64,000 bases of DNA from Xylocopa sonorina (GCF_050948175.1 NC_135199.1:12032501-12096500), one strand, 5' to 3'. Positions 26,201 to 39,788 are shown, counted from the first letter of the stretch. Translations and numbers: made by a program. Notes: generated by a model not told the origin, from the sequence alone.

Positions 26201-29200
26201 CTCATCCATCTACATTTTATCCCCGGAGAACTAGAATACTCGGACGGGAAGAGACGGGGGCACGCGCGGCAGCTCGAGCAATCGAACTGCTCGAGCACAA
26301 ACACCGTCGACCGATCGGGTCCTCCTCTTCTACGTGTACCCACGCGACGGTCCCCGGTTCGTCCTTTCTCCCTGGAGACGGTTCGAATCCGATCTCCACC
26401 GCGAACACCCTCTCGCCCACCCCCCCGCGTCTTCTCTACCATCCTCGGGCATCCCCTATCGAGATTCCAATAGCGGCCTTATCGAAGGCTTTGTGCGATG
26501 AAGGATCGCAACCCACCGCCTCGGCCACTTTCCCGCGGTCCTCTTCGATATTTCACCTTTATTATCATATTTCAGGTATTCGCAATCCATTTTTCATCAT
26601 AAGAACGGGCCCGTTATTAACGGGCGACGGAGGACGATCTATGCAAGAACATATTCCCTTAAAGGATGGACCCTCTCGCGTATGTACGCCCGTCCCTTAG
26701 CCGTGGCGACGAACAAGAATTACTTTGACCCAGTTCTCTTTACCAGAGACGGAGACAACGTCGCTCCGTCCGGAGAGCAGAGAGAAAAAAAAAAAAGAAG
26801 AGCCACAGCAAACTTCCGTCTAAGCGGATACGAGACGAGGGTGGAAAGTGCGTACTTACGGTCACCGGATTATTTCGATTCCATTTCCGAAGCTGCGCTC
26901 GCGTCGATCGGTTCGCGGCCCCCCACCGAGATCCACGGTTTTAGCGGGCGAACCGGGTGAAAAACGACGCGACCGCTGAATTTCCCGGGGTTATTTTACA
27001 AATATGGCGGACGAGTTAAGCGGGCCGAGCGGTTAGCCCGAAAAAACATCGGGTAACTCTTTCGGGTACCATGGTGCGTGCAATTGTTTTATGGTGACGC
27101 AGAAGTTATGTCACTGCCGCTTTAAAAAGCCACGCGATGAAGTATAATCGTTGCGAAGAAAATTACAGAACCACCGAATTACCTTCATTTTCCGGTTAAA
27201 AGTATAAAATATTAGAACGTTACAACGATACCGGTGCTGTTTAAACGTTTCTCGACTGTTGTCCGCTCGTTTCAACCCGTCCGTCATTTCCATTCAAGTA
27301 TTCAGCGTTCGTTGCACGGCGTCCCACAAGAAACGCGCGGACGAAACGATCGAATTCGAGGTGCAGAAATTGTTTCACAAAGGGAGAAGGGATTGCGAGA
27401 AAACAGCCGTCGAAACGGATCGAAAAATCTGTGACGCGTCGAGAGGAGCTCCGCGTACTGGTCGCGAACCGACGCGTCAGCCTCGAGTTATCCGCGGTTA
27501 AAAATGGCCGCAGGGTGGGAATGCTTGTACATTGGAAAAACTTGCTCCGACCTATTCCCCCGTCGCTCGAACAAAGTGCGATTCACCATAGGACAACAGC
27601 TGTTCCGAGCAGCTATTGCGCCAAAGACGAGGGGACGAGACGACGCTTCCCCTCCGCTTCCTCTGTCTCGTTCTGGCCCAGCCACGGTTCAGAAAGATGG
27701 CTCTCGATTCCACCGTTCGAAGGAAAACGATATTTCTGTTTGTACTTGGCTAGTGACGAACGCGGTGTCAGGAAGTTCTAAAATCGGACGAGATCGTTTC
27801 CGTTGGTAATGGAACCAGTGACGAGTGTTTGTTGACGTTTTAACGCGTTCATGGCCGCCCTCGACAAGGGTTGGACGTAGCGCGTTATGGCTCTGCGACC
27901 GCCATGGCGTTTCGGAAATGCTTCGCTCAGCTCGTTTTACGGTTCAAGTCTAGTTTCATAGCTATTTATGCGGTTACGTCAACGCGGAAGGAAATTGTAA
28001 AAGCATTTAGTGATTACGGTGATTAGTGTTGTAGTGAATTGCGGTCTCGACGATAACGGAACGGATAAGCTATTTTTAAAACCAGGACGAGTGATACGTG
28101 TTTAAAAAAAATTCTGCTTTCTCGTACTAGGTTCGCGATGCAAATAACGCGAGAGTAAATACGTAGACGGTGAAAAAGAAGAAAAATTCATCTTGTACAA
28201 TGGCGGAGAAGAAAGCTGCGTACATATCAGTCGTAGGTACACGCGGCGGGAAAAAAAAGCGAGCCCTACGAGACAAAGCCAGTAGTTCAAACGTATACCG
28301 TTGTTCGCACAAAACAAATTTCGTTTCGAAGTATCTCACCCTTATTCATACGCGCGCGCTTTCGAGAAGGCCAGCGGTTTTTATCCGAAATTTCCTAACA
28401 AAATTGCTGTCACCCATATACGTCCGGGAACGAAGAAGATTGATCGAGCCACGGCAAAGGCGATCCAACGATTTAATAGATACACCACCCCGTCCGTGAT
28501 TTCGAGGAAGGAGGCGGGGGGGCAAGAAAAGAGGAGGATCCGTCTCTAAATCGCGCTAAAACGCGATGCAAATGCCCGCGGCAGCCGGGATGAATCATTT
28601 GTAAGTGCAAACCGTTCAAATTACATTAGGAAGATTCGGAGTCGCGCGAGCGCAGCCGCTTTATACGGGGAATACGAAATCCCCGCCGGTTTCTTGCCGC
28701 CCTCCGGGCTGATAAGTTATACGGAGCGTTCCCGAACGGCAAGAGGACTTCTTTCGTTTTCTTTCCGCGAAGTCCGGTTTCTTTCGGTGGCGACGGAAAC
28801 GCGGCACCGACGTACACCTCCGGTGCGCCGGGGCCCGCGGCTTCCTACCGCTTCTTAACTTCTGCTTTCGTCATCAAACTTTCATGAGGCACCGAATGAT
28901 ACGTCCGTGGAAGGGAGAAGAAAAACTTGCCTCGGAATTACCGCGCGCGTCGGGCTACCGAGTCGAAAATCAGCACGAAGAAACCCCGACGATGGGGCGA
29001 GAGAGCCGAGGGACAGGGACGACGACTACGACGACGGGGCGTAGGGGGTGGCGGTGGAAGAAAGGAGAGGCGGAGAGAGATCCCGACCCAAATCCGTGAG
29101 ACGAGAAAACTTGGCTCGTCGATCAGTCGGCGGAAGGAAGGAAGTTCCGGTACGAGGACCACCGCTCGCCTTCTTCTCCTTGTGTATCTTTGATGCCTCT

Positions 29201-29207
29201 CCCTCTA

Positions 29208-29212
<5 letters not shown>

Positions 29213-29238
<26 letters not shown>
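29213..29238. repeat. (CT)n microsatellite
   Basis: Thirteen CT units on the plus strand. Confidence 0.97.
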
Positions 29239-29244
<6 letters not shown>

Positions 29245-29928
29245 CTCGCCGCGCGGAGTTCTGCGTTGCTTTTGCTCGCGTTCGCCTCGAGGCTCATTTT
29301 CTTTATTTGCGAGCCAGACGAGCAGCGCACCGAGGAATCGAGTACCGAGTGGAACGATTGTATCGTGCCGTGCCGCGGCTAGAACGAGGAGACCGTACCG
29401 AAAGATCGAGAAACGTCAGAACGTCGAACGGACGGCGATTTTATTATCCCTTTTACCACCTTCCGGTTGCAACCTTGCTCGCCGCACACGCCAACCGCAA
29501 ATTATGTGCTACCTCGAGGAGAACGTTCGAGTCCGAGTTGAAATCGAACTGTGTTGCAAATTGCAACCTTGCCAAGTGACGAAGATGCACACAGGGGTAA
29601 TTGGAAAATTGAACGCTGAAGATTGTAGCGATGCAATTTAAACCGAGCCGTTTCACGATGTTTTAAATTACAATAATTTAAAGCCAATAGGGGATACGCA
29701 TCGAAATGAAAGAAACTCTTCTAAATAACTTATCCGATGACTAACCGGCTCGCAAACGTGTCTCTCCGCGTGGACTTGGCGGTAGGCGCGCGATGTCCGG
29801 GGTCGCCTCACCGCTAAGGTGGCGAACGAACGTCACCGGTGTGCATTCAGAGAGCGACGTCGCAGCCGGGATCTGGAAAGCCGTCGTAAAGAATTCGAGG
29901 CGCAATACGTCGGGCAGTGCGCGTCTAA

Positions 29929-29938
29929 CGATAAATCA
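29929..29938 (-). promoter_or_regulatory. Exd/Hox-type site TGATTTATCG
   Basis: Fourth exact copy, minus strand. Confidence 0.25.
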
Positions 29939-30371
29939 TTTTCCGTGACAGGATAGGGGGCGGGCGTTCCACGAAGGTCGGTCGCTCGCGCTAACCCGCG
30001 CCGGCGACGGGCGTCGCTCGGTATCTCCGTCCGGCCATCAGCATTTTCCAACTTGTCTCACGAATTCCCTACCGCGTGCGCCCTGACGTAAGTAACAACA
30101 TATATAAAAGTAAGTGACTCGGCTCTCTCGCGTCGCGAGGCGGTGATGCAGGGTCCCCGCTATCTGCGGAGTCTATCGGGCAGTAAACAGCAAGCGGCAG
30201 ATAAGGCAGGAGATATATTATAGACTCGGTTGGTCGTCGTAGCGGCGTGTATATACACGGGACGAGGAGAGGGCCAGCCAGAGAGCAGCTAGCGGAGAGC
30301 CAGAGAGCTAGGTCGCCTCTAGGAAACGCGCCACCAGCACCCGACCAACAGTCGCGCAGCCTCTCCGGTTC

Positions 30372-30534
30372 GAGTTCCATCGCGCTCTATATATCTCCCT
30401 TCGCTCTCCATCTCTACTCCTTTCCTTCTCCTTCCCCTTCTTCCTCCCTTTCGTTCTTTCTTTCTTTCTTTCTTTCTTTCCTCCTTTTCCCTTCTTTCCT
30501 TTATTTCTTTTTTTCTACCTATTTTTTTCCGTCG
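30372..30534. repeat. Long pyrimidine tract with (TTTC)n core
   Basis: The plus strand is almost wholly C and T for about 150 bases, with a perfect (TTTC)n run at 30454-30480, and carries no AG in 163 bases. No gene is recognised next to it. It shows that long AG-free pyrimidine tracts occur here outside splice sites. Confidence 0.9.
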
Positions 30535-30842
30535 AGCTTCGCCCCGGTAAAAACGCCAACGGCGTCTGAATAGTCGCGCGGAGGACGGAAGTCAGTTTGC
30601 AAGCCAAGCATGGGGCGGCGGCGCCGAGCTACCCCTTATTTTCCTCCTTCTACGTCGCTAGCACGAGTAGCTGTTCCCACACCACCGAGCCCACCCCCGA
30701 TACCAACCGCCATTCTCTCTTCCTTCTGCCGCTTTCCTCCACGTTCGCCGCGTTCGCCTCTTCTTCGTTCATCCCTCTTTCGAACCGAACCCCTTCTTTT
30801 TTCTCTCGTCCCTCGCCCGGCGAAGCGCCGGCTTTTCTTTCG

Positions 30843-30844
<2 letters not shown>

Positions 30845-30880
<36 letters not shown>
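30845..30880. repeat. (TC)n microsatellite
   Basis: Eighteen TC units on the plus strand. The overlapping 200-codon-plus open frames in this region are translations of this and neighbouring pyrimidine-rich DNA. Confidence 0.97.
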
Positions 30881-30884
<4 letters not shown>

Positions 30885-33800
30885 CGCCTTTTCTCCTCTT
30901 CCTCCGGGCGAGCGAACGTCGCCTCCTCTCGATGCTCGAATGCTCGATGCTACAATACATCACGTACACGTTGTTGCCGGTTCACCTTTTTCCTCCTTTT
31001 TTCCCGGCTGCCCCCCTTACGCTTCGCCCAGCCTCTCCTGTGGCGGCCGGCTTTCTCCTGCTATCGCCCGCTCCGATATCGCTTCCTCTTCGTCTCGGTT
31101 CCATCCATACTTCTTCTGCCGTGGCACGGAGACGCGTTGTATTCGCGGCGCGTTCATCCCTCCGCCAGACCGCGGCGAACGCGGAAACGCAAGCGCCGCC
31201 GGAAAATTTTCTCCTGCTCTTGATTTTTGGCCAGCTGCCTCGAGTACCTCGAGAGTATCTTTGAATACACTGAATATAGAGATCGCGTTTTTCGCGAAAC
31301 GAAGAGCGAAATGAGCGGCCAAGATAACTAGAAAATGGACGTCGCACGCAGCAGAGTAGGAACGAATAGTGGGGCGTGCAAAAGTCACGGCGTGTCGAAT
31401 TCCCGCGTTCCACTCGCGCGGCCGAATTTCGTCACGGTTCGCGCCCGACCATAGGAAATTATTAAACGCGCTCGCCCCATTCGACGAAAGGGTTGGCCTT
31501 TATTTCTGCGTTAGCAGAGAAACGCTGCCAGCCGGCCGGGCGAGTTATTATACCGTTGTCAGATACCATGGCACCCTTCGTCGATCTGCATAACCATCGC
31601 CGTTGCGGCGGTTTCCCCTGCAAGGGCCGCGCGCCCGTCGCTGCCCTCCTCCCAGCCCTTTTCCACCGCTGGAAACCACTCAATAGAGGCGCGACCATCA
31701 GCCAACCGCAAAAGCGATTACAAATTAACGTGCCGCTTCTTCGAGTTTATTACGGAACGACCGGCCATATAACGCCGCCTCTCATCCCCCTTTTCCGCGT
31801 TCCACCGGCTCGTCTCCCCCGGGGGCCGACTACAATTATCGTGCCTTTTGTTTCGCAATCGCCGCCGCGGCTTCTCCTTTTTCCCTATCCCCGGGGCGAG
31901 TGAAATTCCGCTTATTTTTCAACCTGCTCCCCAGTGTCGAGTTTGCCCGGATTGGCCGGTGCGAGCGCCGCGCGTCTCATCTGCCATTCTCGCCCCGTGA
32001 ATCATTCCCGGTGCGAGCACCGTTTGAATGCGAACAACCTCTTAATCATCGGGACACCAGAACCCGCGAACCTCTTCACCCCGACCCCCTCGAGTATTCA
32101 ATGTAGGAATCCATTTCGTCCGAAGGGTTCGACGCGGAGGCAACGTGCTACTTCGCCGGTCAATTACACCTCGTCTTACTGTTCGCGCGTGTTCCCAACG
32201 CGCGATCGAGGGTGCCCACGAGCGGCGCACAACTTCCGAATCCGCGGTTCCTCCCAAGGACTCTGACGCGAATGGCCAAGCGGCGAACGTTTCGGAAGGA
32301 ATCCGGAAAAAACGAGACGCAAACCGGCAAAAAGCTACCACCCGGGTTGCTCTAGATTTACGATGGCCCCTTCATTGGTTCCACGCAAACGCTGGAAATA
32401 GAGCGGCGACCACCGAGTCTCGAGACCTCTATTTCGGCTTTACTTCCCGGGGACAATGAGATACCGTTTTTTTCTTTTTCTCCTTGGGCTGGCCGGAGAT
32501 AAAGGAGCTAACGCGTGACGGGCCGATCGGCGACGTTTCCGCAAACACCCTCGACCGACTTGTCCCGTTAGGTCCTCGATTGTTACAGTTCTGGAAACAC
32601 CGTGCGTGCCCCGGTTTTTAAGAAGCTCCGGCACGAGGTTCCGATTTACGCGCCGCGGTAACCGCTCCGGTACTTCCACGCTAATAGCCGAGGTCGGCCA
32701 GGTAAAATGAACTTGAACTTGGCCATAATAGTCGCAGGTAAATTTTCGACTGTTCGCCTTGCGGACAAGCATGCTTGGGAGTGTTCGTTTTTTGCGCTTC
32801 GTATAAATAAAAAACTAGTTTTATGTACTGTAAAATGTACGCAAAGCTGCAGTGGATTTGTTAAGAAACACTGCATGCTTCGTCGTGACGAAGGTAATGA
32901 AAATTGAAAGGTCCATTCGAGGTGAAAACCTTCTGGAAACGGCGGACCTGTTCAAAATTCAAGGTTCCAGAGTACGCGTCCCACCGGCCAATGAATCTCG
33001 ACAAGATAAAAACAGCCGCGTGCTCTGCGAAATACACGACAGCTCGAGGTCAACCTTTATTGCCAGGTAAATCGCGGGCACGCTCTATTTCCTCTTTGTC
33101 ATGGCCGTAGACCCTGTAGATCGAACGAAACGTAACGTTTCGAAAAAAAAAAAAACTTTAAACCGCGGTGCGAAACGAACAACGCGATATTTGTCGTCGA
33201 TATCTCGCGGCATTGTCGTCGATCCCCGCTGGCGGAAGTCCTCCGAAGCCGCAGAATGGAACGTCCGAGGTGGACGATACGTCTCGCGTACGGCGTTGCC
33301 CGATAACTTAATTCATAATTGAGTTTTGGCGGTGTAACGGACACTCTGCGGCCAATATAACGTCTAATAATTCTAATAATTCGCCGGGTTGGATGCGAAG
33401 CCAGCACCGCGGGGCGAGGGTACGGCGTCGGGTGTGGGTGGTTGGCGTCGAAGGGATGGGGGTACCAATCGTAGGGTGAGAACGTTTCCTGGAGCCGTGC
33501 CCAGCCTGGAAAGTGGGAAGCGGGACCCGAGATGAGACGGGGAGAAAGAGAAGAGAAGAGACGAACCGAGGCGGACAGGGGCGAAGTGAGGAGAGAACGA
33601 GAGGGAAGGAAAGGACGAGCGAGGGTGGGCAGGGAGGGAGTAAGGGGACGGAGAAGAGAAGAGAAGAAGGAATAGGTCGTGGGAGGGTATGGGGGACGAG
33701 GAAATGGAGGGAAGGCCAATTAGAGGGCGGGAAGATTTATCTGCGGACGACGGGTGTGCGGATAGTAAGGGGTAGGTCGGTCTCCTCTGCCTAGCGCGCT

Positions 33801-35563
33801 TGTATTATTCCTTAGTTGGACAACCCCGTCCAAGACAACGACGTGGTCCAGCTGCTATTGACTACATCGGTTTCTAGCCGGATTAATAGCCGCTAATTTT
33901 TCGACTTCGTCCATACGAGGAAAGTTCTGGGGTGAGTAAAAATCCTAACGTTGTTAACGATTTTGCAGGCGAATACCGGTAACGAGTGGAGCCATTCGTC
34001 CATCGAGAGGTGCGATTCGTTTGCAGGCACGCGTCGTCGAAGCGTCGGGATTTATTCGAGGGAAATTGAAGGGCGACGCTCGCAGAAATAACAAGCCGCG
34101 CCGGGGCGAGATGCCGGGCACTGTACGAGCAGTTATTTAGCCGGGCGTTAACTAACCGGCCGCGAGCAGGGACGAACATTCTTCATCGACGATTTCGTGT
34201 TCGCCGCGGCCGAGCCTCCCGGCGGCGGCGAGATACCGTTCGTGGAACCGGGAGTCGTGGTAGTCGTCGCTGCTTAAATTATTTTAATAAGAAGCCCTGA
34301 CATCTTAACTGCCCGGATGGCCAGATCAAAGCCCGTCTGCCAGGTGATGTCAGTTTCTTTCAGTATTTACACGGGAAACAGAGCGGGGCCACGGACCGGT
34401 GGACGCGTACACCAGAGGAACCGCGTTATCTTGGGTAGACGGTACTCGGAACCGAGGGCTCGTGCGTCAGCCTCGACATTTTTATAGGCCGGCGCACAAA
34501 ATTAGAAAGCGTCCCGGTAAAAATACGTACAGCGGGCACAGAGTCTATTTGTACGCACCGGTATCCTTCGATGAGGCTTTACGCTACATTTGCATCGACA
34601 GCTGTCCTTTTTTCTACTCGCACCGAAACTATTGCCAACCCCCCTGTTCGCCGTTCCGGCCAATTTTACCGAGCTCGACGGTCGCCCATATATATTTAAC
34701 AGCTTGCGCTAGATCCGCGGATATACACCCATAAAATACCTATAACCACGCGCGTATACCGTCTCATCCGGTCGTCGCGTATCCGAACGCGACTGGTTCA
34801 TTCAGAAACTGGAAAACAACGCGCGACACCCATCAACCCTCCCCCCCATCGAGAGTCTCCCGAGACGCAGCAACGACGTGTTAACACGTTCTATCCTCCG
34901 TGAAGCAGCGCGAACGAAAGAAAAAAAGGGGGAGAACGGGAAAGAAAAAGGACGAGGAAAGTCCCATCGTGGCTTGCACGGCGCGCAGCACGCACACGCG
35001 TGCACGTACACGCTCGCGAAGGAGCGAGTTTGAAAATCCGCGCTGCTCACAGGGAAATAATACCGAGTGACCGAGAGTTACGAGCTGCGAACGCTTATTT
35101 CGAACGCGGTCGCGTTGTTAGCGCGCCGTGTAATATCAGCGGCGAGGCGGCAGCGGGGCCGACAACGGAACAGCGGCAGCAACAACACAACGGAACAACA
35201 ACACAGGGACGCTCGAGCTCGCCTCTGGTCTCGTCTCCCAGTGGCTCACGCCGCGCCGACCGACCGGCCGGGGCCCGCAGTTCGTTTCCGTGTTGTTACA
35301 TAATACACGCTGCGGTGCGGTTACGCGGATGAGGGATGAGGTGCTGCGTTGCCTAATAACCCCCCCAGCCCCACCCCACCTCTACCCTGCCGCAACGAAA
35401 CCCTCGCAGCCCCGGTATATTCGTGCAACCTACTCTCGCACCCCCGCGGCCTGGCTAAGCGCGAGCAAGATACGTTCGCGAACACGAGAAGGATCCTGCG
35501 AGAGAACACACGCGCCGTGAACCGCGCTACGAGTACGCCGCTGGAATACGCTTAAGCCGGGAA

Positions 35564-35580
35564 GAGAGAGAGAGAGAGAG
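35564..35580. repeat. (GA)n microsatellite
   Basis: Eight to nine GA units on the plus strand, next to a candidate plus-strand TATA-like motif at 35664. Confidence 0.95.
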
Positions 35581-36523
35581 CAGGTCGACGGTACTTGTGT
35601 GCGCGTGTACGCGTACAAGCGTGTACGTCAGGACAGGACGAGCTCCTCCGCGTTTGCCAGACGTATATACACAGAGACGAGCCACGAGCGGAGGAGCGCG
35701 AAGTAATTATATGAGGGTGGAGCACGCTACGACTCGTCTACACCTAGCTGCGACCAGCTAACGTGCCTGCGAGGAACGTGAGAAATGTGTATCAGGATTT
35801 TGAGCTTCAGAAACCGGACCGAGCGTGTTCACCGCCGCGGGAGGATCCTCTGGGGTATCTTGCACGCGGAGGAGATTGGGTAAGGAGGAAGATTTAAGTT
35901 AGCTGTCTTTCTTTCTTTTTTTTTTGACATTTCAGAATGGGGGGTGAAAGATTTTCCGTCGTGAGATTCTCGTAAAGTATAATTTTTAATCTCTTGGAAT
36001 CACTGTGCTCGTTTGCAGCGGTTCGTTTCTCACGAGTACCATCGACCCTTGTTCCTAAATAACTTCTATTCTTGTACACCAGCTTCGATCGATTCAAGGA
36101 CGATCGGTTGGACATGGACAATGTAAATTGTCCGAGATAATGGGATCGTTTTATTTTCAAGAATTCATCATCCATTTGCGGTGGAATACAAAAGCAACGG
36201 GGAATCGAGGAGGGCGGAAAAGCAGAGAAGATCGAGCGAAAGGGGAGAAGTTATACATTTAAGGGGGTACATCTACGTAGAGGGGGAGACTTACTGGGAT
36301 TCAATTACCGCAACGTTTGCGAGGCACGCTATTCCCACACCCTGAAACGGCGGCTACCCTTCGTGCTCCGCGCAGCCTCGCCGCCACCTTTCCATTTCTT
36401 CAAGAACGAACAGGTGCTCTCGCGTCTGCTGTAAATTGCGCCCCTGTAATCCGAAGTAAAGCGGTCGTTTTATCCGCGCCAGCCCGAGATGGATGCCCGG
36501 TACGTCTTTCGGTAATGGGTGGT

Positions 36524-36541
36524 GCGCGCGCGCGCGCGCGC
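36524..36541. repeat. (GC)n dinucleotide repeat
   Basis: Alternating GC for 18 bases. Confidence 0.95.
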
Positions 36542-37602
36542 CCACGCGATTACGCAGACGGGGCTTTCCATCTTTGATGGAAATCTCGAGGGTCCTTAAA
36601 CCTCGTCGAGCAATCGTATCCGTCACGGGGACCACCTTGTCTTTTCGCCGTTCTATTCACTCGAACGTGGATGAAACGTCTCTCTCGATTAACAGTGAAG
36701 ATGAATAAAAACTCAAGAGGAGCGGATCGAACGCAGTTGATTTAAAATGTTTCCCATTTACCCCGAAACGTCCCCAGCGACGATAACCGAGATGAGAGAC
36801 AAGAGGGCGGAAAATCAACGAAATCGCATTAACAGGTCGGAGAGTGACGCGGAGATCCGGAAGGTGATTAAGGGTGGTGCGGGGGGAGAAGGGTGGCGCG
36901 ATGCGTGAGGTCACTGGCAAAGTAGAGGGCAGCGGATCGGCGGTGGCCGGCGTTTCGTTCGGGTTCGAACGTAGGTACATAATTCATCGAGCGTGCACCA
37001 TTGTCGGGAGCTTCATTAATACAAATGGCGTCTGCTGAATTCTACCCCGACCACGGTCCCCTCCCGGCCCGTGCGCGGTCTCGTCGTGCACGATGGTAAC
37101 AAGGCCGTGTGGGTGTATACGTAAGGCCGGCTACTAGGCGACGACGGGTTTGCTAGCAGCTAGCATCATCCCCCTGGTGCGCGCGGTGGCTAGAACCGGG
37201 CTGGCCCGCCACCCCCGTCAGCCAGGAACGGCGTCGAGACGCGCGGGACATATTTTTCCAGTCCTTGTCGACTTTCATGAGGGCGTCTTTCCGCAATAAC
37301 ATATTAATATCCCGGGGCATCGCGAGACTTATGGGCCGTCGTTGAAAGCTCGACCCTGGATCAACGCAGCGCCCGTTAAAGGCGGGACCGCGGCTAGCCG
37401 GGGACACGTCGAGGAGGACGCCGATGGCCGCGGCTTAAGCGTCGTAAAGCAACCGTTGCACGTTCGGCACCGCGGACCACCGTCGGGTTATCGGCCAGGA
37501 ATTGACAACGATTCCACGCGAAATATCTACCCCGTTTCACAGACTACCCCTAAGTCGTGTCTCGGATTTATCGTCCTGGATCGCGGTCGCTGTTTCTCTC
37601 TT

Positions 37603-37622
37603 TCTCTCTCTCTCTCTCTCTC
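37603..37622. repeat. (TC)n microsatellite
   Basis: About ten TC units on the plus strand, with an interrupted extension to 37630. Confidence 0.95.
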
Positions 37623-38061
37623 GCTCTCTTTCGTTCTTCGTCGCGTTACGTAACCGCGAAACGTTGTTACGTAATGGAAAAGACGGAACCGTCGCGAGAA
37701 ATGTGTGGTACCCCACGACGAATCGGTGAGGAAATTTTCATTTAGAGTGCCGTAGACTTGAAGCGGGTCAAGCGCGTCGTTAAGTATAGCAAACTTAGAT
37801 CCTCGGTCGAGAACGAAAGCATCATTACAGACTTTTAATCGATAATCTATACATTTTCATTCAGTTTAGAGCGGAGAAGAAAAAAAATAGCTACGCAAAA
37901 AAGCTGCTAGTTTCTCGGTGAACAATAATGGAGTGTCACAGGGGTGGGAAAATACGGAACGCTGGAAGGAGGGATACGGGAGATCCATGGATGGATTGGT
38001 ACACGGCCAGGGCCGCGGGCAAAAAAAAGCGAAAAGACGCATTGATCAAGTTTATATCGCA

Positions 38062-38067
38062 TTTATT
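38062..38067 (-). terminator. Candidate poly(A) signal AATAAA
   Basis: AATAAA on the minus strand, with a U-rich element 15 to 45 bases further on (about 38050-38015), which is the usual arrangement of a cleavage and polyadenylation site. It is the only AATAAA I found on this strand in 38.0-40.2 kb. Such hexamers also occur by chance, so the call depends on the exon candidate that it would close. Confidence 0.35.
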
Positions 38068-38519
38068 TTGTTCCTTTTTTTTCCTTAGTAATCGTATAAT
38101 CAAGGTAATATTACAATAGCGTTCAGAACAGCAACCGCCCCTAGGAAAACAAAAAAAAAAAAAGAATCTCCGTTTCGTTCGTTTACAACACGTTTCACGC
38201 GCATAGGCAGCAGGTGCGGCCCTGGTCGCACTCGCGGGTTACATACAATCAGGATCCAAAATTGGTAAACAATTAATACCCTAATATGTTACAAAAAGAG
38301 GATGTCTGCGTGTTTGCTTTGCTTCCGTTCCTTTCATTCTTCTCGCCACCATCGGAAATGAAAAAACGTTTACACAAAAATGACGATGATGAATGATGAC
38401 GATGATGCGGCTACCACTACGCATGGGTACGCCTACCCCTAAGATATAGGCCTATTCGCCTAAGGGAAACCATAGTTTAAAACGTTACAGCACAGCAGAG
38501 CGACGAATGCATTCTTTCG

Positions 38520-38547
38520 ATATATATCTATATATATCTATATATAC
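38520..38547. repeat. (TATATATC)n repeat
   Basis: Three TATATATC-type units in the AT-rich candidate 3' UTR block. Confidence 0.9.
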
Positions 38548-38720
38548 TTTTTTCTCGTTTCCACGTTTGTTCTTCGTTCCATTCATTATTTTTTCTCATA
38601 TATATTTTTCCATACTTCCCGTTTCACCGAGATCCACAAAATAAATAATTATTAACATTACATTCCTCTTAGAAATACTGCGTTTACCTAATTAACTCTT
38701 GCGTGTCTCTTAGCGGCTAT

Positions 38721-38728
38721 TCGTATAC
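38721..38728 (-). promoter_or_regulatory. 8-mer seed match for miR-iab-4-5p
   Basis: The minus strand reads GTATACGA, complementary to nucleotides 2-8 of miR-iab-4-5p with A opposite position 1. In Drosophila this Hox-cluster microRNA represses Ubx through its 3' UTR. It is only meaningful if the surrounding block is part of a Ubx transcript. Confidence 0.3.
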
Positions 38729-39780
38729 ATTCATTAACTAGAATAGTTGTTTTACTGCTTAGGATAGCGCCACGCACACTTCGTGTCTGGGTAGGCGTCT
38801 ATAGGTACTAGGTAGGTACGTACAATGTAATAATCTTGCTCGTTAAAGTCTGCACGGAGTTTCGTTCGATTCTCTAGCGTCAACCGAGAGTCACGAATCG
38901 AAGCGATTCAGAGAGAACCGGGGGGGTGGAGGAGGAGGAGGAGGGTGTGGAGGGAAAATTATAAACGAGTACAGCGAAAGAAAAAGGAGGAGTACGAACA
39001 GTAAAGGAATTAAGAGAGCTTTCGTCTTTCCTTTCTTTTCATTTTCTTTTCATCTTGTTCCTCGCCCTCGAACGTATTCGACACGGGGAGGAAAGCGACA
39101 TTCGACTCGTGAGAGGAACGCGCGCGCCCCTTACCCTCTTTCAGCAGGTATCGGGCGCACGCCTCGCATAAACGTTTCTATATATAATATTTAACAAAAT
39201 TATCGAACATCAACATATATATTTTGTACCGATCGAAAGAAACACGTTCTTATCGACCGCCGTGTCGCGATACGACGTTCACGTCGACATCATTCGCGAC
39301 TTCGTTCCCCGTCTCTCTAGGAGAGGACGAGCCACACTCGTTAGCGCGGCGAGGCGTACGGCGGCGATAGAAACGTGCTTCTCGTGTCGTTTCGCAGACA
39401 ATAAAAAAAAAATTAACAAAAACATAACATCAACAGCAGTCGTAGCGTCGACACGCTCTGGAAGGGGTGCGTATCGCCGAGCGTGCGCGATCTAAAAGCG
39501 AAACAAATGGAAGGACGCCAACAATAAGTAAACGAAAAACGGGGGGATGATGGTGGTAGTGGGAGGTTGAAAAGGGTAGCAGTATCTTTTTTTCTGTACA
39601 ATCGATCCGCGAGAAAAAAGTCTGTCACCGGGAGACGCGTCGATAGGCGGAAAAATATCGAATCAACCCCCCCAGGGATGGTTTCGATGAATTTTCGATC
39701 GTCGCGCGGGCAACACTCGAGGATACTCCTCTACTTCCTATGCGTTAACTTACTATTTAGTTACCTTCTAGCCTTTTCGT

Positions 39781-39788
39781 TTACGTAT
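39781..39788 (-). promoter_or_regulatory. 8-mer seed match for miR-iab-8-5p
   Basis: The minus strand reads ATACGTAA, complementary to nucleotides 2-8 of miR-iab-8-5p (the antisense product of the iab-4 locus) with A opposite position 1. It lies in the same candidate 3' UTR block as the iab-4 match. Confidence 0.28.

Larger units (their letters stand above)
13362..29212. other. Intergenic Hox-complex DNA, no gene recognised
   Basis: GC- and CpG-rich sequence with AT-rich patches (for example 16400-16700 and 27100-27250), pentanucleotide arrays near 20.7 and 21.7 kb and a (CG)n run at 23.28 kb. There is a 15-base A run at 17160-17174. TGATTTATGA at 23766-23775 is another Exd/Hox-like sequence. 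I saw no protein or RNA gene. Confidence 0.7.
29239..37602. other. Intergenic Hox-complex DNA, no gene recognised
   Basis: This stretch has long pyrimidine tracts (30.37-30.88 kb) and two TATA-like motifs sharing GTATATACAC (30249-30258 and 35663-35672). A possible plus-strand donor ATTGG|GTAAGG lies at 35879/35880. A purine-rich block runs from 33.5 to 33.75 kb. No coding region is supported. Confidence 0.65.

Noticed and set aside
26380..26390. GGTTCGAATCC, an exact Pol III B-box
   Set aside because: The T-stem has a mismatch and a wobble, no acceptor stem or A-box is placed correctly, and no repeat context is visible.
30597..31314. Overlapping 208- and 234-codon open frames
   Set aside because: Both run through a (TC)n tract and pyrimidine-rich sequence; two long frames over the same DNA indicate a shortage of stop codons, not genes.
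33111..33122. ACCCTGTAGATC, matching 12 bases of mature miR-10
   Set aside because: The match stops after 12 bases, no complementary arm exists within hairpin distance, and miR-10 lies between Dfd and Scr in insects, not beside Ubx.
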